Source of the DNA: Photobacterium marinum
GTDB taxonomy: Bacteria; Pseudomonadota; Gammaproteobacteria; Enterobacterales; Vibrionaceae
Direction of reading: 5' to 3'
Length of the DNA stretch: 64,000 nt
Assembly (NCBI RefSeq): GCF_000331515.1
Contig: NZ_AMZO01000007.1
Span: 1-64,000, forward strand
The position numbers and the translations under genes are program-made. Of this stretch, positions 48,959-58,537 are shown one piece after another. Each line of letters opens with the position of its first letter. Positions within the stretch are counted from its first letter, which is position 1. The notes under the pieces were generated by a model that saw only the letters and a list, made by a program, of their open reading frames with translations, was not told where the DNA came from and did no database searches.

Positions 48959-50317
48959 CTATATTAAAAATATCGTTGCCATTCCGAGGAAGACTGACAG
49001 ACCGATAATATCGGTGATGGTGGTCAGAGCCATCCCTCCGGCCAGGGCGGGGTCAATATTCAATTTCTTGAGCAGGACGGGAACGCAAACCCCGGCCACG
49101 CCAGCAACAAACAGGTTGGTCATCATGGCACCAGCGATAATCACCCCGAGCAGTAGGTTCTGCTTCCAGACCACGACTACTGTGCCGATGATTGTGGCCC
49201 AAAGGACACCGTTGAGCAGGCCGACTCGTGCTTCTTTACTCAGTAGCCAGCGGGTGTTGGTTTCACCGATATGGCCGACAGCAAGACCTCGGATCACCAG
49301 CGCGACAGTCTGGTTTCCGGCAACACCGCCCATCGACGGTACAATGGTCATTAGGATCGCGATGGCTGCCATCTGATCCAGCGTCTCTTCAAACATATTG
49401 GATACCGAGGCTGCAGCCAGGGCGGCCAGGACATTGACTCCCAGCCAGATGCTGCGGCGACGGGCTGATTTCAATACTGGCGCAAAGGTATCTTCGTCAT
49501 CATCCATACCCGCCATACTCATCATTGAGTGCTCTGCGTCTTCACGGATGATATCAACTACGTCATCGATAGTAATACGCCCCACGAGCTGGTTGTCGGG
49601 ATCTACAACCGGTGCTGATAGCCAGTTACGGCGTTCGAACAGGTTAGCCACTTCACTGTCATCCATATCGACCGGGATGGCTTCGTCTGCATCATCCATC
49701 ACTTCCTGGATTTCGGTATCCGGCTGGGTGGTGATTAGAGTCGACAGAGACAGGTGACCGATCAGTTTTTCATTCTGATCCAAAACGTACAGGGCGTCAG
49801 TTGCTTCCGGTAATTCGCCTTTCATGCGCAGGTAACGTAATACTACATCAGCGGTAACATCGCCTCGGATAGTGATGAAGTCAGTGCTCATCATTCCGCC
49901 GGCGGTTTCCTCCGGATAGGCCAAAGCTTTCTCGACCCGGTGCCGGTCGGTGGCATCCATTTGCGACAGTACTTCCCGGTATTTATCGTCGGGCAGGCTA
50001 CGCAGGACGTATGCGACGTCATCTGTTTCCATCCCTTCGGTCACCGCAGCCAGTTTGTCCGGTGCCATTTGGGCGACGATGCCGTCTTTTACATCTTCTG
50101 ACAGCTCGTCAAGGATTTCACCCTGTTCTTCAGGATCGGTCAGTTGCCATAAAACCTGACGCTCCTTTGGGGGAGAGGCTTCCAGCAGGTGCGCGATATC
50201 TTCCGGCTCCATATCCTGGAGCATTCGGCGGACATGGACAAACATGCCGTTTTCAAGCGCTTGGTTGACTTCTTGCAGCGTCTGATGCGTCTGGTCTTGT
50301 TCTTGTATATCCGCCAT
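48959..50317 (-). CDS. mgtE: magnesium transporter MgtE
   Basis: This 452-residue MgtE-type Mg2+ channel has the cytoplasmic acidic N domain (about 10-135, including MEPEDIAHLLEASPPKERQVLW), two CBS domains (about 140-265) that sense Mg2+, a plug helix and five C-terminal membrane helices (about 290-450) with the pore segments PSMGGVAGNQTVAL and GGMALTTITDIIGL. It is preceded by a long non-coding stretch holding a perfect 8-bp hairpin. Confidence 0.96.
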   Translation of the reverse strand: MADIQEQDQTHQTLQEVNQALENGMFVHVRRMLQDMEPEDIAHLLEASPPKERQVLWQLTDPEEQGEILDELSEDVKDGIVAQMAPDKLAAVTEGMETDDVAYVLRSLPDDKYREVLSQMDATDRHRVEKALAYPEETAGGMMSTDFITIRGDVTADVVLRYLRMKGELPEATDALYVLDQNEKLIGHLSLSTLITTQPDTEIQEVMDDADEAIPVDMDDSEVANLFERRNWLSAPVVDPDNQLVGRITIDDVVDIIREDAEHSMMSMAGMDDDEDTFAPVLKSARRRSIWLGVNVLAALAAASVSNMFEETLDQMAAIAILMTIVPSMGGVAGNQTVALVIRGLAVGHIGETNTRWLLSKEARVGLLNGVLWATIIGTVVVVWKQNLLLGVIIAGAMMTNLFVAGVAGVCVPVLLKKLNIDPALAGGMALTTITDIIGLSVFLGMATIFLI

Positions 50318-50405
50318 TGGTCGTGATACCCCGAATTGCGTTGATGCCGGCCGCGATACCTATGATAGTAAGGTAGGGAATAGTGATGAAGCTCTGCTGG
50401 CTGCT

Positions 50406-50424
50406 GAACTGGGTTTCCCAGTTC
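50406..50424. repeat. perfect 8-bp hairpin in the mgtE leader region
   Basis: GAACTGGG-TTT-CCCAGTTC forms an 8-bp stem with a 3-base loop about 90 bp upstream of mgtE. There is no T-run in either direction. Apart from this and the small reading frame at 50539, the 312 bp between npr and mgtE show no named element; no M-box-like Mg2+ riboswitch was recognised. Confidence 0.6.
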
Positions 50425-50538
50425 GGTATGGCGGCGCAATAAATTGAATTTTAACGCAATACTTGGGCGGTTGTCTCATCCAAATCTGAGAGGAAATAAA
50501 GATTTCATCCGGAGTGAGAGATGGCTTAAGGAGAAGTA

Positions 50539-50661
50539 ATGAAGAGAACGAAGATCTTCTGGGAATTTTTGCTTATTATCATTCCTGTTACACGCCAAAT
50601 TGGCGACGTTTATGTTTACCGGTTTGGAATTAATTTTCTTCATCAAACCCGGCTTCAATGA
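50539..50661 (+). CDS. possible small protein, 40 codons
   Basis: ATG at 50539 follows a strong Shine-Dalgarno AAGGAG with 5-base spacing and opens a 40-codon frame ending at TGA 50661. The predicted peptide is basic at its start (MKRTK), then hydrophobic ([12 protein letters not shown]), then polar. Just upstream lies a two-codon frame, ATG GCT TAA (50521-50529), itself preceded by GGAG, whose stop overlaps the larger frame's ribosome site. The end runs antisense into npr. No homologue is recognised and no good plus-strand promoter is visible, so it may be chance. Confidence 0.28.
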   Translation: MKRTKIFWEFLLIIIPVTRQIGDVYVYRFGINFLHQTRLQ

Positions 50662-50905
50662 GCTCGGAAACAGCAGCCAGGGCGGCTTCGGCGTCACTAC
50701 CTTCGGCACTGACGTATACTTGTTGCCCTTGGGCTGATTCCAGCATCAGTAACCCCATCACACTGTCTGCAGTCGCACTTTTTTCATTATTGCAGATAGT
50801 GACGGTAGCCTCGAAGCTCTGAGCTAGCTCGACCAGTTTGATGGCTGCCCGGGCATGAAGGCCCAGGCGGTTTTTTATGAACAGCTTGCGGCTCAGGTTG
50901 CTCAT
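50630..50905 (-). CDS. ptsO: HPr-like phosphocarrier NPr of the nitrogen PTS
   Basis: This 91-residue HPr-fold protein has the phosphorylation site GLHARAA (His17). NPr carries phosphate from EI-Ntr to EIIA-Ntr (PtsN) in a regulatory phosphotransfer chain for nitrogen, potassium and envelope functions. It is the last gene of the rpoN cluster, and its ATG overlaps the rapZ stop by four bases. Confidence 0.95.
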   Translation of the reverse strand: MSNLSRKLFIKNRLGLHARAAIKLVELAQSFEATVTICNNEKSATADSVMGLLMLESAQGQQVYVSAEGSDAEAALAAVSELIEAGFDEEN

Positions 50906-51762
50906 GAGCTGGCTTCCAGGGTGCGGTGGCGGATCTGGATCTGATGACCTTCCGTGCGGAAGTGCTCGGCCAGTTGCTGGGCGACATAAACTGAGCGATG
51001 CTGGCCGCCGGTACAGCCGATCGCCACAGTAACGTAGCTACGGTTATTTTTTTCCAGCATTGGCAGCCAGGTTTCGATGAAGTTGCGGATCTGGTAGATC
51101 AGCTGGTTGACTTCTGTATGGCCAGACAGGAACTCTTTCACTCCCTGATCCAGACCGGTCAGCGGTTTGAGCTCTGGTACCCAGTGTGGATTAGGCAGGA
51201 AGCGGACATCAAACACATAGTCGGCATCGGTAGGCAAACCGTGTTTGAAACCAAAGGATTCAAATACCATCACCAGTTCGCGACTGCTGCGGCCAAGAAC
51301 ACGGCTACGGACGGTTTCGCTTAGATCGTGGATAGATTTATTGGTGGTATCGATCACCAGATCGGCATGCTCTTTCAGTTCTGCCAGCCGGGTACTTTCG
51401 GACTGGATTGCTTGTTCCAGACTCATGTTGTTACGAGACAGGGGGTGCAGACGGCGGGTTTCGCTGTAACGCTTTACTAGTTCTTTGTTATCCGCATCAA
51501 GGAAGATGACGTTGATATCGAGTTTATCGCTCAGTTTGTTGAGTGTCTGGCGGATTTCTTCCGGTCGGTCCGGCATGTTGCGGACATCAATGCTGACCGC
51601 GATATCCTGTTGGTTGCCTTCGACCGTGGTAACAAACTGCGGCAGTAGGTTAACCGGAAGGTTATCAACACAATAGTAGCCCAGATCTTCCAATACGCGC
51701 AGGGCGATAGATTTACCTGAGCCTGAACGTCCACTTACGACCATTAACTTCATGGTTGGCAT
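50902..51762 (-). CDS. rapZ: RNase adapter protein RapZ
   Basis: This 286-residue protein has an N-terminal P-loop domain ([10 protein letters not shown], about 9-18) and a C-terminal RNA-binding domain with [10 protein letters not shown] near 249. In E. coli RapZ presents the GlmZ small RNA to RNase E and so tunes GlmS and amino-sugar supply for the envelope. It stands between ptsN and npr as in other gammaproteobacteria. Confidence 0.96.
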   Translation of the reverse strand: MPTMKLMVVSGRSGSGKSIALRVLEDLGYYCVDNLPVNLLPQFVTTVEGNQQDIAVSIDVRNMPDRPEEIRQTLNKLSDKLDINVIFLDADNKELVKRYSETRRLHPLSRNNMSLEQAIQSESTRLAELKEHADLVIDTTNKSIHDLSETVRSRVLGRSSRELVMVFESFGFKHGLPTDADYVFDVRFLPNPHWVPELKPLTGLDQGVKEFLSGHTEVNQLIYQIRNFIETWLPMLEKNNRSYVTVAIGCTGGQHRSVYVAQQLAEHFRTEGHQIQIRHRTLEASS

Positions 51763-51793
51763 ACCTTAACGAAAGAGATAGCAGAAATTTTCA

Positions 51794-52243
51794 TTATGAA
51801 TCACAGGTAAGGATTTGATAAAGCTCTTCATCACTTTTTGCGGTGCGGAGCTGCTTGCAGACCTGTTTGTTGCTTAGTTTTTCAGCCATACAGGAGAGGG
51901 TTTTTAAGTGCTCCTGGCATTGCTCGTCGGGAACAAGCAGAGCAAAAAGGAGGTCGACAGGCTGGTTGTCTATAGCATCGAACTGGATAGGCTCCTGACA
52001 TTGGAGTAGTACGGCAATAGCGTGGTCGCTGTTGTGAATACGGCCGTGGGGGATTGCGATGCCATTGCCTATACCAGTACTTCCCATTTTTTCACGGTTG
52101 AGCATACACTCGAACAATGGTTGGGGGTTCTGGTCCAGATGTTCAGCAGCGACTTCACTGATGATTTCAAGGGCGCGTTTTTTGCTGGAGCATTGGACTG
52201 CACTTTTGGTGCAGTCCAGGCTCAGTACATTACTCAGTTGCAT
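51794..52243 (-). CDS. ptsN: nitrogen PTS EIIA component PtsN
   Basis: This 149-residue EIIA-Ntr protein has its phosphorylated histidine in GIAIPHGR (His66), the end point of the EI-Ntr/NPr/PtsN chain. It starts two bases after the hpf stop, so translation is likely coupled. Confidence 0.96.
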   Translation of the reverse strand: MQLSNVLSLDCTKSAVQCSSKKRALEIISEVAAEHLDQNPQPLFECMLNREKMGSTGIGNGIAIPHGRIHNSDHAIAVLLQCQEPIQFDAIDNQPVDLLFALLVPDEQCQEHLKTLSCMAEKLSNKQVCKQLRTAKSDEELYQILTCDS

Positions 52244-52245
52244 GG

Positions 52246-52533
52246 TTAGTGACTATTGAGCTTGTCTTTGTGTTTGTTGAGTTGACGGACCAGTTTATCA
52301 GTTAATGCATCAATCGCGGCATACATATTTTCAGAATCCGCCTTAGCGTGGATTTCCCCTGCGTTAATATGCAGGGTGGCCTCCGCAACCTGCTGCAATT
52401 TTTCAACATTCAGGATCACATGGACATTATTAATCTTATCAAAGAAGCGTTCCAGCTTATCAAACTTAGTCATTACGTAATCACGTAGGGACGGAGTAAT
52501 TTCGACATGGTGCCCTGTGAGATTAATTTGCAT
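52246..52533 (-). CDS. hpf: ribosome hibernation promoting factor, short form
   Basis: This short HPF of 95 residues from the ATG at 52533 matches the E. coli start (MQLNITG) and length and lies nine bases after AGGAGG; an ATG two codons earlier is only three bases from that site. Short HPF binds the 30S subunit and with RMF forms inactive 100S ribosomes in stationary phase. It contains EATLHINAGEIHAKADSENMYAAIDALTDKL. Confidence 0.96.
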   Translation of the reverse strand: MQINLTGHHVEITPSLRDYVMTKFDKLERFFDKINNVHVILNVEKLQQVAEATLHINAGEIHAKADSENMYAAIDALTDKLVRQLNKHKDKLNSH

Positions 52534-52560
52534 AGACATCTTCCTCCTGTTGGCGTCTGG

Positions 52561-54045
52561 TTAGAGCAGACGTTTTCGCTGATTAGAAGGCGGTATTCCC
52601 AGAGATTCACGGTACTTGGCGATGGTGCGTCGTGCCACCATGATGCCCTGTTCCGCCAGTAATGTCGCAATTTTACTGTCACTTAGTGGCTTCGCCTGAT
52701 TTTCAGCGGCAACCAGTTTCTTCACCAGTGCTCGGATCGCGGTTGACGAACATTCGCCCCCGTTATCCGTACTAACGTGACTCGAGAAGAAGTATTTCAA
52801 CTCAAAAATCCCACGTGGTGTGTGCATATATTTTTGCGTTGTCACACGTGAAATCGTTGATTCATGCATGTCCACTGCCAGTGCGATATCATTCAGCACC
52901 ATTGGCTTCATCGCTTCTTCACCATATTCGAAGAAGTCCTGCTGGTGCTCAACGATGCAGCGGGCGACTTTCAGAAGCGTTTCATTACGGCTTTCAAGGC
53001 TTTTTATCAGCCATTTGGCATCTTGAAGATGAGAACGGATAAACTGGCTGTCAGCACTGTTGCGGGTATTTTTGCTCAGTGCTGCATACTGTTGGTTTAC
53101 TCTCAGTCGCGGAACACTATCTGGGTTAATAGTCACAACCCATTTGCCGTGATCCTTGAATACAGAAACATCCGGGATCACATATTCAGTTTCAGAAGCC
53201 ACTACACGGTTGCCTGGGCGAGGCTCCAGGTTATGGATCAACTGCATCACCTGTTTTAGTTCAGGCTCTTTCAGTTTAGTTTCTCGCATCAGCTGGCGGT
53301 AATCTCTGTTTGCCAACAGGGCTATGTAGTCATTAAGCAGGGTTTTGGCTTCGTTAAGCCAAGGGGTATCTTCCGGGTAGGTTGCCAACTGAAGTAACAG
53401 GCACTCCTGCAGGTTACGGGAGGCAACACCCAGCGGGTCGAACTGCTGGATACGTTTCAGTACCGCTTCTACTTCATCCAGTTCAACTTCATCATTGCCG
53501 ATGCTTTCCAGGATTTCGTCTGTTGAGCAGGTTAGGTAGCCTTTATCATCAATGGCATCAATGATGGCGGTGGCAATGGTCAGGTCGGTTTCGCTGAATG
53601 GGGTCAGCTGGACCTGCCACATCAGGTAGTCTTGTAGGCTTTCGGTGGTTTCGCCTTGATAAACAGGCATGTCATCATCGATCGCAATACCAGTACTGCC
53701 GGTACCAGCGCTGTAGAAGTCATCCCAGGTGGTATCGACCGGGAGTTCTTCCGGCATTTCACGTTTTTCGATGGCATCAGAGGTATCGAATGGCTCCGGA
53801 TCACTGGTGATATCCGGCTCAGCAGCAGAAAGCTCTGTAGTATCCTGACCGTTAGCTTTTTCATCTTCACCAGAGGCAACTTCGTTGAGGTTTTCGTCCA
53901 GCTCTAACAGTGGGTTAGCGTCCAGTGCTTCTTGAATTTCCTGCTGAAGATCCAAGGTTGACAATTGCAACAGGCGGATGGCTTGCTGCAACTGCGGCGT
54001 CATTGCCAGTTGTTGACCTAGTTTGAGCTGGAGCGAGGTTTTCAT
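52561..54045 (-). CDS. rpoN: RNA polymerase sigma-54 factor
   Basis: Sigma-54 directs RNA polymerase to -24/-12 promoters that need an enhancer-binding ATPase. The 494-residue protein has the glutamine/leucine-rich activator-interacting region I (about 1-48), an acidic region II (about 50-115), the core-binding domain, the helix-turn-helix and the C-terminal RpoN box [10 protein letters not shown] that reads the -24 element. In Vibrionaceae it controls flagella, nitrogen use and quorum sensing. It lies between lptB and hpf, with a stem-loop in the lptB-rpoN gap. Confidence 0.98.
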   Translation of the reverse strand: MKTSLQLKLGQQLAMTPQLQQAIRLLQLSTLDLQQEIQEALDANPLLELDENLNEVASGEDEKANGQDTTELSAAEPDITSDPEPFDTSDAIEKREMPEELPVDTTWDDFYSAGTGSTGIAIDDDMPVYQGETTESLQDYLMWQVQLTPFSETDLTIATAIIDAIDDKGYLTCSTDEILESIGNDEVELDEVEAVLKRIQQFDPLGVASRNLQECLLLQLATYPEDTPWLNEAKTLLNDYIALLANRDYRQLMRETKLKEPELKQVMQLIHNLEPRPGNRVVASETEYVIPDVSVFKDHGKWVVTINPDSVPRLRVNQQYAALSKNTRNSADSQFIRSHLQDAKWLIKSLESRNETLLKVARCIVEHQQDFFEYGEEAMKPMVLNDIALAVDMHESTISRVTTQKYMHTPRGIFELKYFFSSHVSTDNGGECSSTAIRALVKKLVAAENQAKPLSDSKIATLLAEQGIMVARRTIAKYRESLGIPPSNQRKRLL

Positions 54046-54085
54046 ATATGTGTATGTACCTTGTTGTTATCTTTGGTGTTGATCG

Positions 54086-54125
54086 GCAAGCACGGTATAA
54101 ACGTCACTGTTGAGTCAGTGCTTGC
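54086..54125. repeat. long stem-loop in the lptB-rpoN gap
   Basis: GCAAGCAC (54086-54093) pairs perfectly with GTGCTTGC (54118-54125), and a second stem, CACTG / CAGTG (54105-54120), can form within or instead of it. A TTTT follows only on the plus strand, so for the leftward operon it is not a normal terminator. It lies about 40 bp upstream of rpoN. Confidence 0.65.
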
Positions 54126-54148
54126 TTTTGGTACGTCCTTACCTATAA

Positions 54149-54874
54149 CTATAGACGGAACTGGTCGCCCAGATAGACTCGTTTTACATGCTCGTCATTG
54201 AGAACTTCGCTTGGTGTGCCGTTGGCGATCAGGTGTCCCTGACTCACAATGTAAGCATGCTCACAGACATCGAGGGTTTCTCGGACGTTGTGATCTGTGA
54301 TTAGCACACCCAGGCCACGATCACGAAGATGCTCAATGATTTTTTTTATGTCGATTACCGAAATTGGGTCAACACCGGCAAATGGTTCATCCAGCAAGAT
54401 AAACTTCGGGTTAGCAGCCAAGGCGCGGGCAATTTCTACCCGGCGTCGTTCACCCCCTGATAATGCCATGCCTAAACTGTTACGAATGTGCTGAATGTTG
54501 AATTCATCCAATAATTCTTCCAGTTTATCCTGGCGTTCAGTCTTGTTCAGATCCTTACGGGTCTGTAGTACCGCCATCAAATTATCGTATACGGTCAGGC
54601 GGCGGAAAATAGAGGCTTCCTGCGGCAGGTAGCCGATCCCCATACGGGCACGGTTATGCATCGGCTGTAGGCTGATGTCAGTGCCGTCGATGGTGATCGA
54701 GCCTTCGTCACGGGCGACCAGACCTACAATCATGTAGAAGGAGGTTGTCTTACCTGCACCATTCGGGCCCAGCAAACCGACGATCTTCCCGGACTCGACT
54801 TCCAGGCTTACGTCCGACACGACTTTGCGGCCGCTATAGCTTTTTGCAAGATGTTCTGCTTTTAACGTTGCCAT
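54149..54874 (-). CDS. lptB: LPS export ABC ATPase LptB
   Basis: This 241-residue ABC ATPase powers LPS extraction from the inner membrane with LptF/LptG, which are not in this window. It has Walker [11 protein letters not shown] (about 36-45), Q-loop [13 protein letters not shown], signature [15 protein letters not shown] and Walker [13 protein letters not shown]. It begins nine bases after the lptA stop. Confidence 0.97.
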   Translation of the reverse strand: MATLKAEHLAKSYSGRKVVSDVSLEVESGKIVGLLGPNGAGKTTSFYMIVGLVARDEGSITIDGTDISLQPMHNRARMGIGYLPQEASIFRRLTVYDNLMAVLQTRKDLNKTERQDKLEELLDEFNIQHIRNSLGMALSGGERRRVEIARALAANPKFILLDEPFAGVDPISVIDIKKIIEHLRDRGLGVLITDHNVRETLDVCEHAYIVSQGHLIANGTPSEVLNDEHVKRVYLGDQFRL

Positions 54875-54883
54875 AATTGTCGC

Positions 54884-55387
54884 TTACTGCTTGTTACTGT
54901 TTAGCTGTTGTGGTTGCAGGATGGTTGTGACGCGTTTTTTCTTACCACTTTCTGCGACCAGTTTTTGTTCATCAATTTTGTAACTGATGACTTTACCCTG
55001 GATTTCGCTACCTTCCTGGATCAGGATGGCTTCATCTGTCATTTTCAGGAATTCGGTTGCGGTTTCGTAGCGCATTTTGCGTGCGGCACCGTCAATAGGC
55101 TTACCATTGTCCATTACCTGATGGAATGTTGCCGGGTTGCCGTAGGCATCAATGGTTTCTTTGTCGTCAGCACCGCTCGGGCGGGAAACCACCAGTTTGT
55201 CTGCACGGATATCAATACTGCCCTGGCGAAGTATGACGTTGCCGGTAAATGTGACGACATTCTTCTGAATATCCAGTTCCTGGTTATCAGAATTGATATA
55301 AATCGGCTGCTCTGTATCGTTACTTAGTGCCCAACTGGATGCACTAATACAAAGGCAGAGCAGGGTACTAATTTTGGAAAGCTTCAT
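54884..55387 (-). CDS. lptA: periplasmic LPS bridge protein LptA
   Basis: This 167-residue protein has a signal peptide ending near SSWALS and an OstA-type beta-jellyroll domain (YINSDNQELDIQKNVVTFTGNVILRQG). LptA units link LptC in the inner membrane to LptD in the outer membrane, forming the LPS bridge. The gene overlaps the end of lptC by 20 bp. Confidence 0.95.
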   Translation of the reverse strand: MKLSKISTLLCLCISASSWALSNDTEQPIYINSDNQELDIQKNVVTFTGNVILRQGSIDIRADKLVVSRPSGADDKETIDAYGNPATFHQVMDNGKPIDGAARKMRYETATEFLKMTDEAILIQEGSEIQGKVISYKIDEQKLVAESGKKKRVTTILQPQQLNSNKQ

Positions 55388-55931
55388 ATCTACCTTTTAC
55401 ATTCTTTAATAAGGTCGCCACACTGCGGTCGATGTTTCCTTTCATCCCCGTACCTTCATTCTGGAAGGTGTTACCGGTAATAAATACCTGATCCGGGGTA
55501 TCAAAATCTTTGTTGATTAGATCTAGTCGCAGGCTGTTTGTCTGGATCACTTTGATCGCAGATTCGGGTAACAGGTTATAAATACGGACGTTGCCGCTCA
55601 TTTGCAGTACCTGAGTTTTATCCAGCCGTGCGGTGTTAGAACTGATCCGCCATTCTGTTTCAGAGCCGTTTCGGTAGATCCAGAGTACGGGCTGGGTAAA
55701 GTCGGTATCGCCACTTTTACTGAAGTGCTCCAGGTAGTCAGAATCTATCTGGTAGCTGCGTAATCCGGATTCACTATACGACGTATTTACAATATCACTG
55801 CCGGTAAACAGTGGCTTTTCTGCATCCGGCTCTACCTGAATATCATCCTGCCAGTATTTGCCCAGCAGGTAGTAGCCAGTCCATGCACAGATAATAATTA
55901 ACAGGGCACAGATCAGACTTCGAAAGCTCAT
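55368..55931 (-). CDS. lptC: inner-membrane LPS transport protein LptC
   Basis: This 187-residue bitopic protein has one N-terminal membrane helix (about 5-25) and a periplasmic jellyroll that hands LPS from LptB2FG to LptA. Its position and overlaps with kdsC (ATGA) and lptA identify it; sequence identity in this family is low. Confidence 0.93.
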   Translation of the reverse strand: MSFRSLICALLIIICAWTGYYLLGKYWQDDIQVEPDAEKPLFTGSDIVNTSYSESGLRSYQIDSDYLEHFSKSGDTDFTQPVLWIYRNGSETEWRISSNTARLDKTQVLQMSGNVRIYNLLPESAIKVIQTNSLRLDLINKDFDTPDQVFITGNTFQNEGTGMKGNIDRSVATLLKNVKGRYEAFQN

Positions 55932-56479
55932 ATACTTAAGCCCTTATGTTTATCTAATTCACCTTTGGCTTCAAGGATCAGGTCGCACACTTCTCTCACT
56001 GCGCCGTGTCCGCCAGGGATACGGGTAACAAAGTCGGCACGGCGAGCCAGTAGCGGGTGGCCGTCTTTAACGCAAACAGACAGGCCGACCTTTTCCATCA
56101 CCGGCCAGTCAATCAAGTCATCACCGATGTAAGCGGTCGCTTCCGCTGCGATGTCCAGGTTTTTGGCTATGTCGGTGTAGGCGGCTAGTTTGTTGTCCTG
56201 ACCCTGGTAGACATGTTTGATTCCCAGGGCCGACATTCGGTTTTCGACAATGGTGGATTTGCGCCCGGTAATGATGGCGATTTCGACACCGGCAGACATC
56301 AGGCTTTTTATTCCATAGCCATCGCGAGTGTGGAAGGTTTTCAGTTCTTCGCCGTCGTTGCCCATGTAGATGCGACCATCTGAGAAGACGCCATCTACAT
56401 CACAAATTAGTAGTTTGATGTCTTTGGCACGGTTATATACGGTTTGACATACTGGTCCGTAAATAGTTTCGACTTGCAT
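55928..56479 (-). CDS. kdsC: Kdo-8-phosphate phosphatase KdsC
   Basis: This 183-residue cap-less HAD phosphatase has motif I LLICDVDGVFSDG (about 24-36), motif II TGRKS and motif III IGDDLIDWPVM. It removes phosphate from Kdo-8-phosphate before activation by KdsB, a step of LPS inner-core synthesis. Its start codon shares one base with the kdsD stop (TAATG). Confidence 0.96.
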   Translation of the reverse strand: MQVETIYGPVCQTVYNRAKDIKLLICDVDGVFSDGRIYMGNDGEELKTFHTRDGYGIKSLMSAGVEIAIITGRKSTIVENRMSALGIKHVYQGQDNKLAAYTDIAKNLDIAAEATAYIGDDLIDWPVMEKVGLSVCVKDGHPLLARRADFVTRIPGGHGAVREVCDLILEAKGELDKHKGLSI

Positions 56480-57450
56480 TACATTACTCCGGCTTTCAGA
56501 AGGTCATGCATGTTCAAGGCTCCAACCAGATGCTGATTTTCAGTCACCAGCAGGCCATTGATCTTGCGATCTTCCATCAGTTTCAAACCTTCTGCTGCCA
56601 GAAGGTTTGGTGTAATGGTTGCCGGGTTACGGGTCATTACAGCACCAATAGTTGTGCTGTGGATATCTGTGCGCTTGTCCAGAAGGCGGCGCAGGTCACC
56701 ATCAGTGAAAATACCGGTCAGTTTCTGCTCTGCGTTAATAATTGCTGTCATGCCAAGGCCCTTGCGGGAGACTTCCAGCAGAGCATCTTTGATAGTGGCA
56801 TCTTCAGCTACCATTGGTAGGGCATCGCCAGTGTGCATTACATCTGAAATGCGCAGCAGCAGTTTTCGACCTAGTGCTCCGCCGGGATGCGACAGGGCAA
56901 AGTCATCTGCGGTAAAGCCGCGAGCTTGCATCAGAGCAATGGCCAGAGCGTCGCCCATTGCCAGGGTTGCTGTGGTGCTGGAAGTCGGTGCCAAATTCAG
57001 CGGGCAGGCTTCCTGGTCAACTGTGATTTGCAGATGGATTTGTGCCAGCTTGGCCATGCTGGATTCCGGCTTGCCGGTCATGCTGATCAGCGGAATACCA
57101 AGACGTTTGATTACCGGAAGTAGAGTCAGGATTTCTGATGCTTCTCCGGAGTTAGAAATAGCAAGAACCACATCGCCTTTTTTGATCATTCCCAGATCGC
57201 CATGGCTGGCTTCTCCCGGGTGAACAAAGAAAGACGGGGTACCGGTACTGGCCAGGGTTGCAGCAATTTTGTTACCAATATGGCCTGATTTTCCCATTCC
57301 CATCACGATTACTTTGCCAGTGCAGTTGGCGATCAGGTGACAGGCTTCGCTGAAACTGCCGTTAATGTACTTGGTCAGCTTCTGTAGAGCTTCTGTTTCA
57401 ATTTCAATAACTTTGCGACCGTAATCGCAGTAATCAAACGTGTCAGACAT
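56479..57450 (-). CDS. kdsD: arabinose-5-phosphate isomerase KdsD
   Basis: KdsD makes D-arabinose 5-phosphate from ribulose 5-phosphate, the first step of Kdo synthesis. The 323-residue protein has an N-terminal SIS domain (about 35-180, with VMGMGKSGHIGNKIAATL and HPGEASHGDLGM) and two C-terminal CBS domains (about 205-320). It is 13 bp downstream of yrbG in the same operon. Confidence 0.96.
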   Translation of the reverse strand: MSDTFDYCDYGRKVIEIETEALQKLTKYINGSFSEACHLIANCTGKVIVMGMGKSGHIGNKIAATLASTGTPSFFVHPGEASHGDLGMIKKGDVVLAISNSGEASEILTLLPVIKRLGIPLISMTGKPESSMAKLAQIHLQITVDQEACPLNLAPTSSTTATLAMGDALAIALMQARGFTADDFALSHPGGALGRKLLLRISDVMHTGDALPMVAEDATIKDALLEVSRKGLGMTAIINAEQKLTGIFTDGDLRRLLDKRTDIHSTTIGAVMTRNPATITPNLLAAEGLKLMEDRKINGLLVTENQHLVGALNMHDLLKAGVM

Positions 57451-57463
57451 GTGTGGGCCTCCG

Positions 57464-58429
57464 TTAAGCCGCTAGATTATAAAACAGATAACCTTGATAG
57501 GCGACAAAGCTGCACACTAGAACTGCACCTTCCACACGGTTGATTCTGCGACGCTTTCCAAGAGCCATAAGTAGCAGGCCGATGGAAAGAGCCAGCATGA
57601 CGTAAAAATCACGTCCCATAGCCAGCGGGCTCAGCACTGATGGATTCAGTAGGCCTGGGATCCCCATTACCGCGAGGATATTGAACACGTTGGAGCCGAT
57701 GATATTACCAACGGCCATATCATCTTCATTCTTGTAGATACTGGCAATGGAGGCTGCCAGTTCTGGTAGGCTGGTACCGATGGCGATGATGGTCAGGCCG
57801 ATTACCAGGTCGCTCATACCGAAGTATTTGGCAATGGTCACGGCTGAGTCAACCAGCATATTCGCTGCATAAGGCAGCAGAACCAAGCCGATCACAACCC
57901 AAACTAGGGCTGCGCCGTTGCTGACACCGTCAGGAATTTCTGATTCCTGTTCTTCGGCCAGAATATCACCGGATGCTTTTTCCTGACGGCTGATTTTGAG
58001 CATAGTCAGCAGGAATATGGCAAAAAGAATGACCAGCAGGATGCCTTCCATAAAGCCTAAGTAGTCATCCCAAAGCAGGAATCCTGCAACCATGGTAACG
58101 GCCAGCATAATCGGAAGCTCGCGGCGAATAATTCCTGAACTGATGGCTAGCGGTTTGATAATGGCTGTCAGGCCGAGGATAAGTGCAATGTTGGCAATGT
58201 TGGAACCCAGCACGTTACCAACTGCGGTGTCCGTTTTTCCGCTCAGGGCCGCTGTAGCTGAAACCATCATTTCCGGTGCCGATGAGCCCATAGCCAATAT
58301 CGTCATACCAATGACCAACGGTGATACACCCAGGTTTTTTGCCAGCGCCGCTGCGCCAAAAACAAGTCGGTCTGCACTCCATACCAGTAAGGCTAAACCA
58401 ATACAGAGCAACACAATGGCTTCGAGCAT
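57464..58429 (-). CDS. yrbG: YrbG-family cation/Ca2+ exchanger
   Basis: This 321-residue member of the Ca2+/cation antiporter superfamily has ten helices in two inverted halves, each with an alpha repeat (TILAMGSSAPEMMVS...GNVLGSNIANI and TIIAIGTSLPELAASI...GNIIGSNVFNI). It is the first gene of the leftward kds/lpt/rpoN cluster and diverges from the mla operon. The physiological ion is not established for the E. coli homologue. Confidence 0.94.
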   Translation of the reverse strand: MLEAIVLLCIGLALLVWSADRLVFGAAALAKNLGVSPLVIGMTILAMGSSAPEMMVSATAALSGKTDTAVGNVLGSNIANIALILGLTAIIKPLAISSGIIRRELPIMLAVTMVAGFLLWDDYLGFMEGILLVILFAIFLLTMLKISRQEKASGDILAEEQESEIPDGVSNGAALVWVVIGLVLLPYAANMLVDSAVTIAKYFGMSDLVIGLTIIAIGTSLPELAASIASIYKNEDDMAVGNIIGSNVFNILAVMGIPGLLNPSVLSPLAMGRDFYVMLALSIGLLLMALGKRRRINRVEGAVLVCSFVAYQGYLFYNLAA

Positions 58430-58510
58430 TCTTATCCCTTTTGTCGTAAATCTTTATTAAAGAAGTTAAGAGGACAATTTTGACGTTTCATTGACTAAAA
58501 AGAAAGAAAA

Positions 58511-58537
58511 AGCCGAGACAATTTCATCTTAGCGGCT
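58511..58537 (-). terminator. attenuator-like hairpin in the yrbG leader
   Basis: On the minus strand AGCCG (58537-58533) pairs with CGGCT (58515-58511), with a short inner AGA/TCT stem, followed by TTTTTCTTTCTTTTT. It lies about 80 bp upstream of yrbG, in its leader rather than at a gene end. The stem is short, so this is a candidate only. A second hairpin, CCGATAAC / GTTATCCGG, is adjacent at 58541-58565. Confidence 0.4.
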
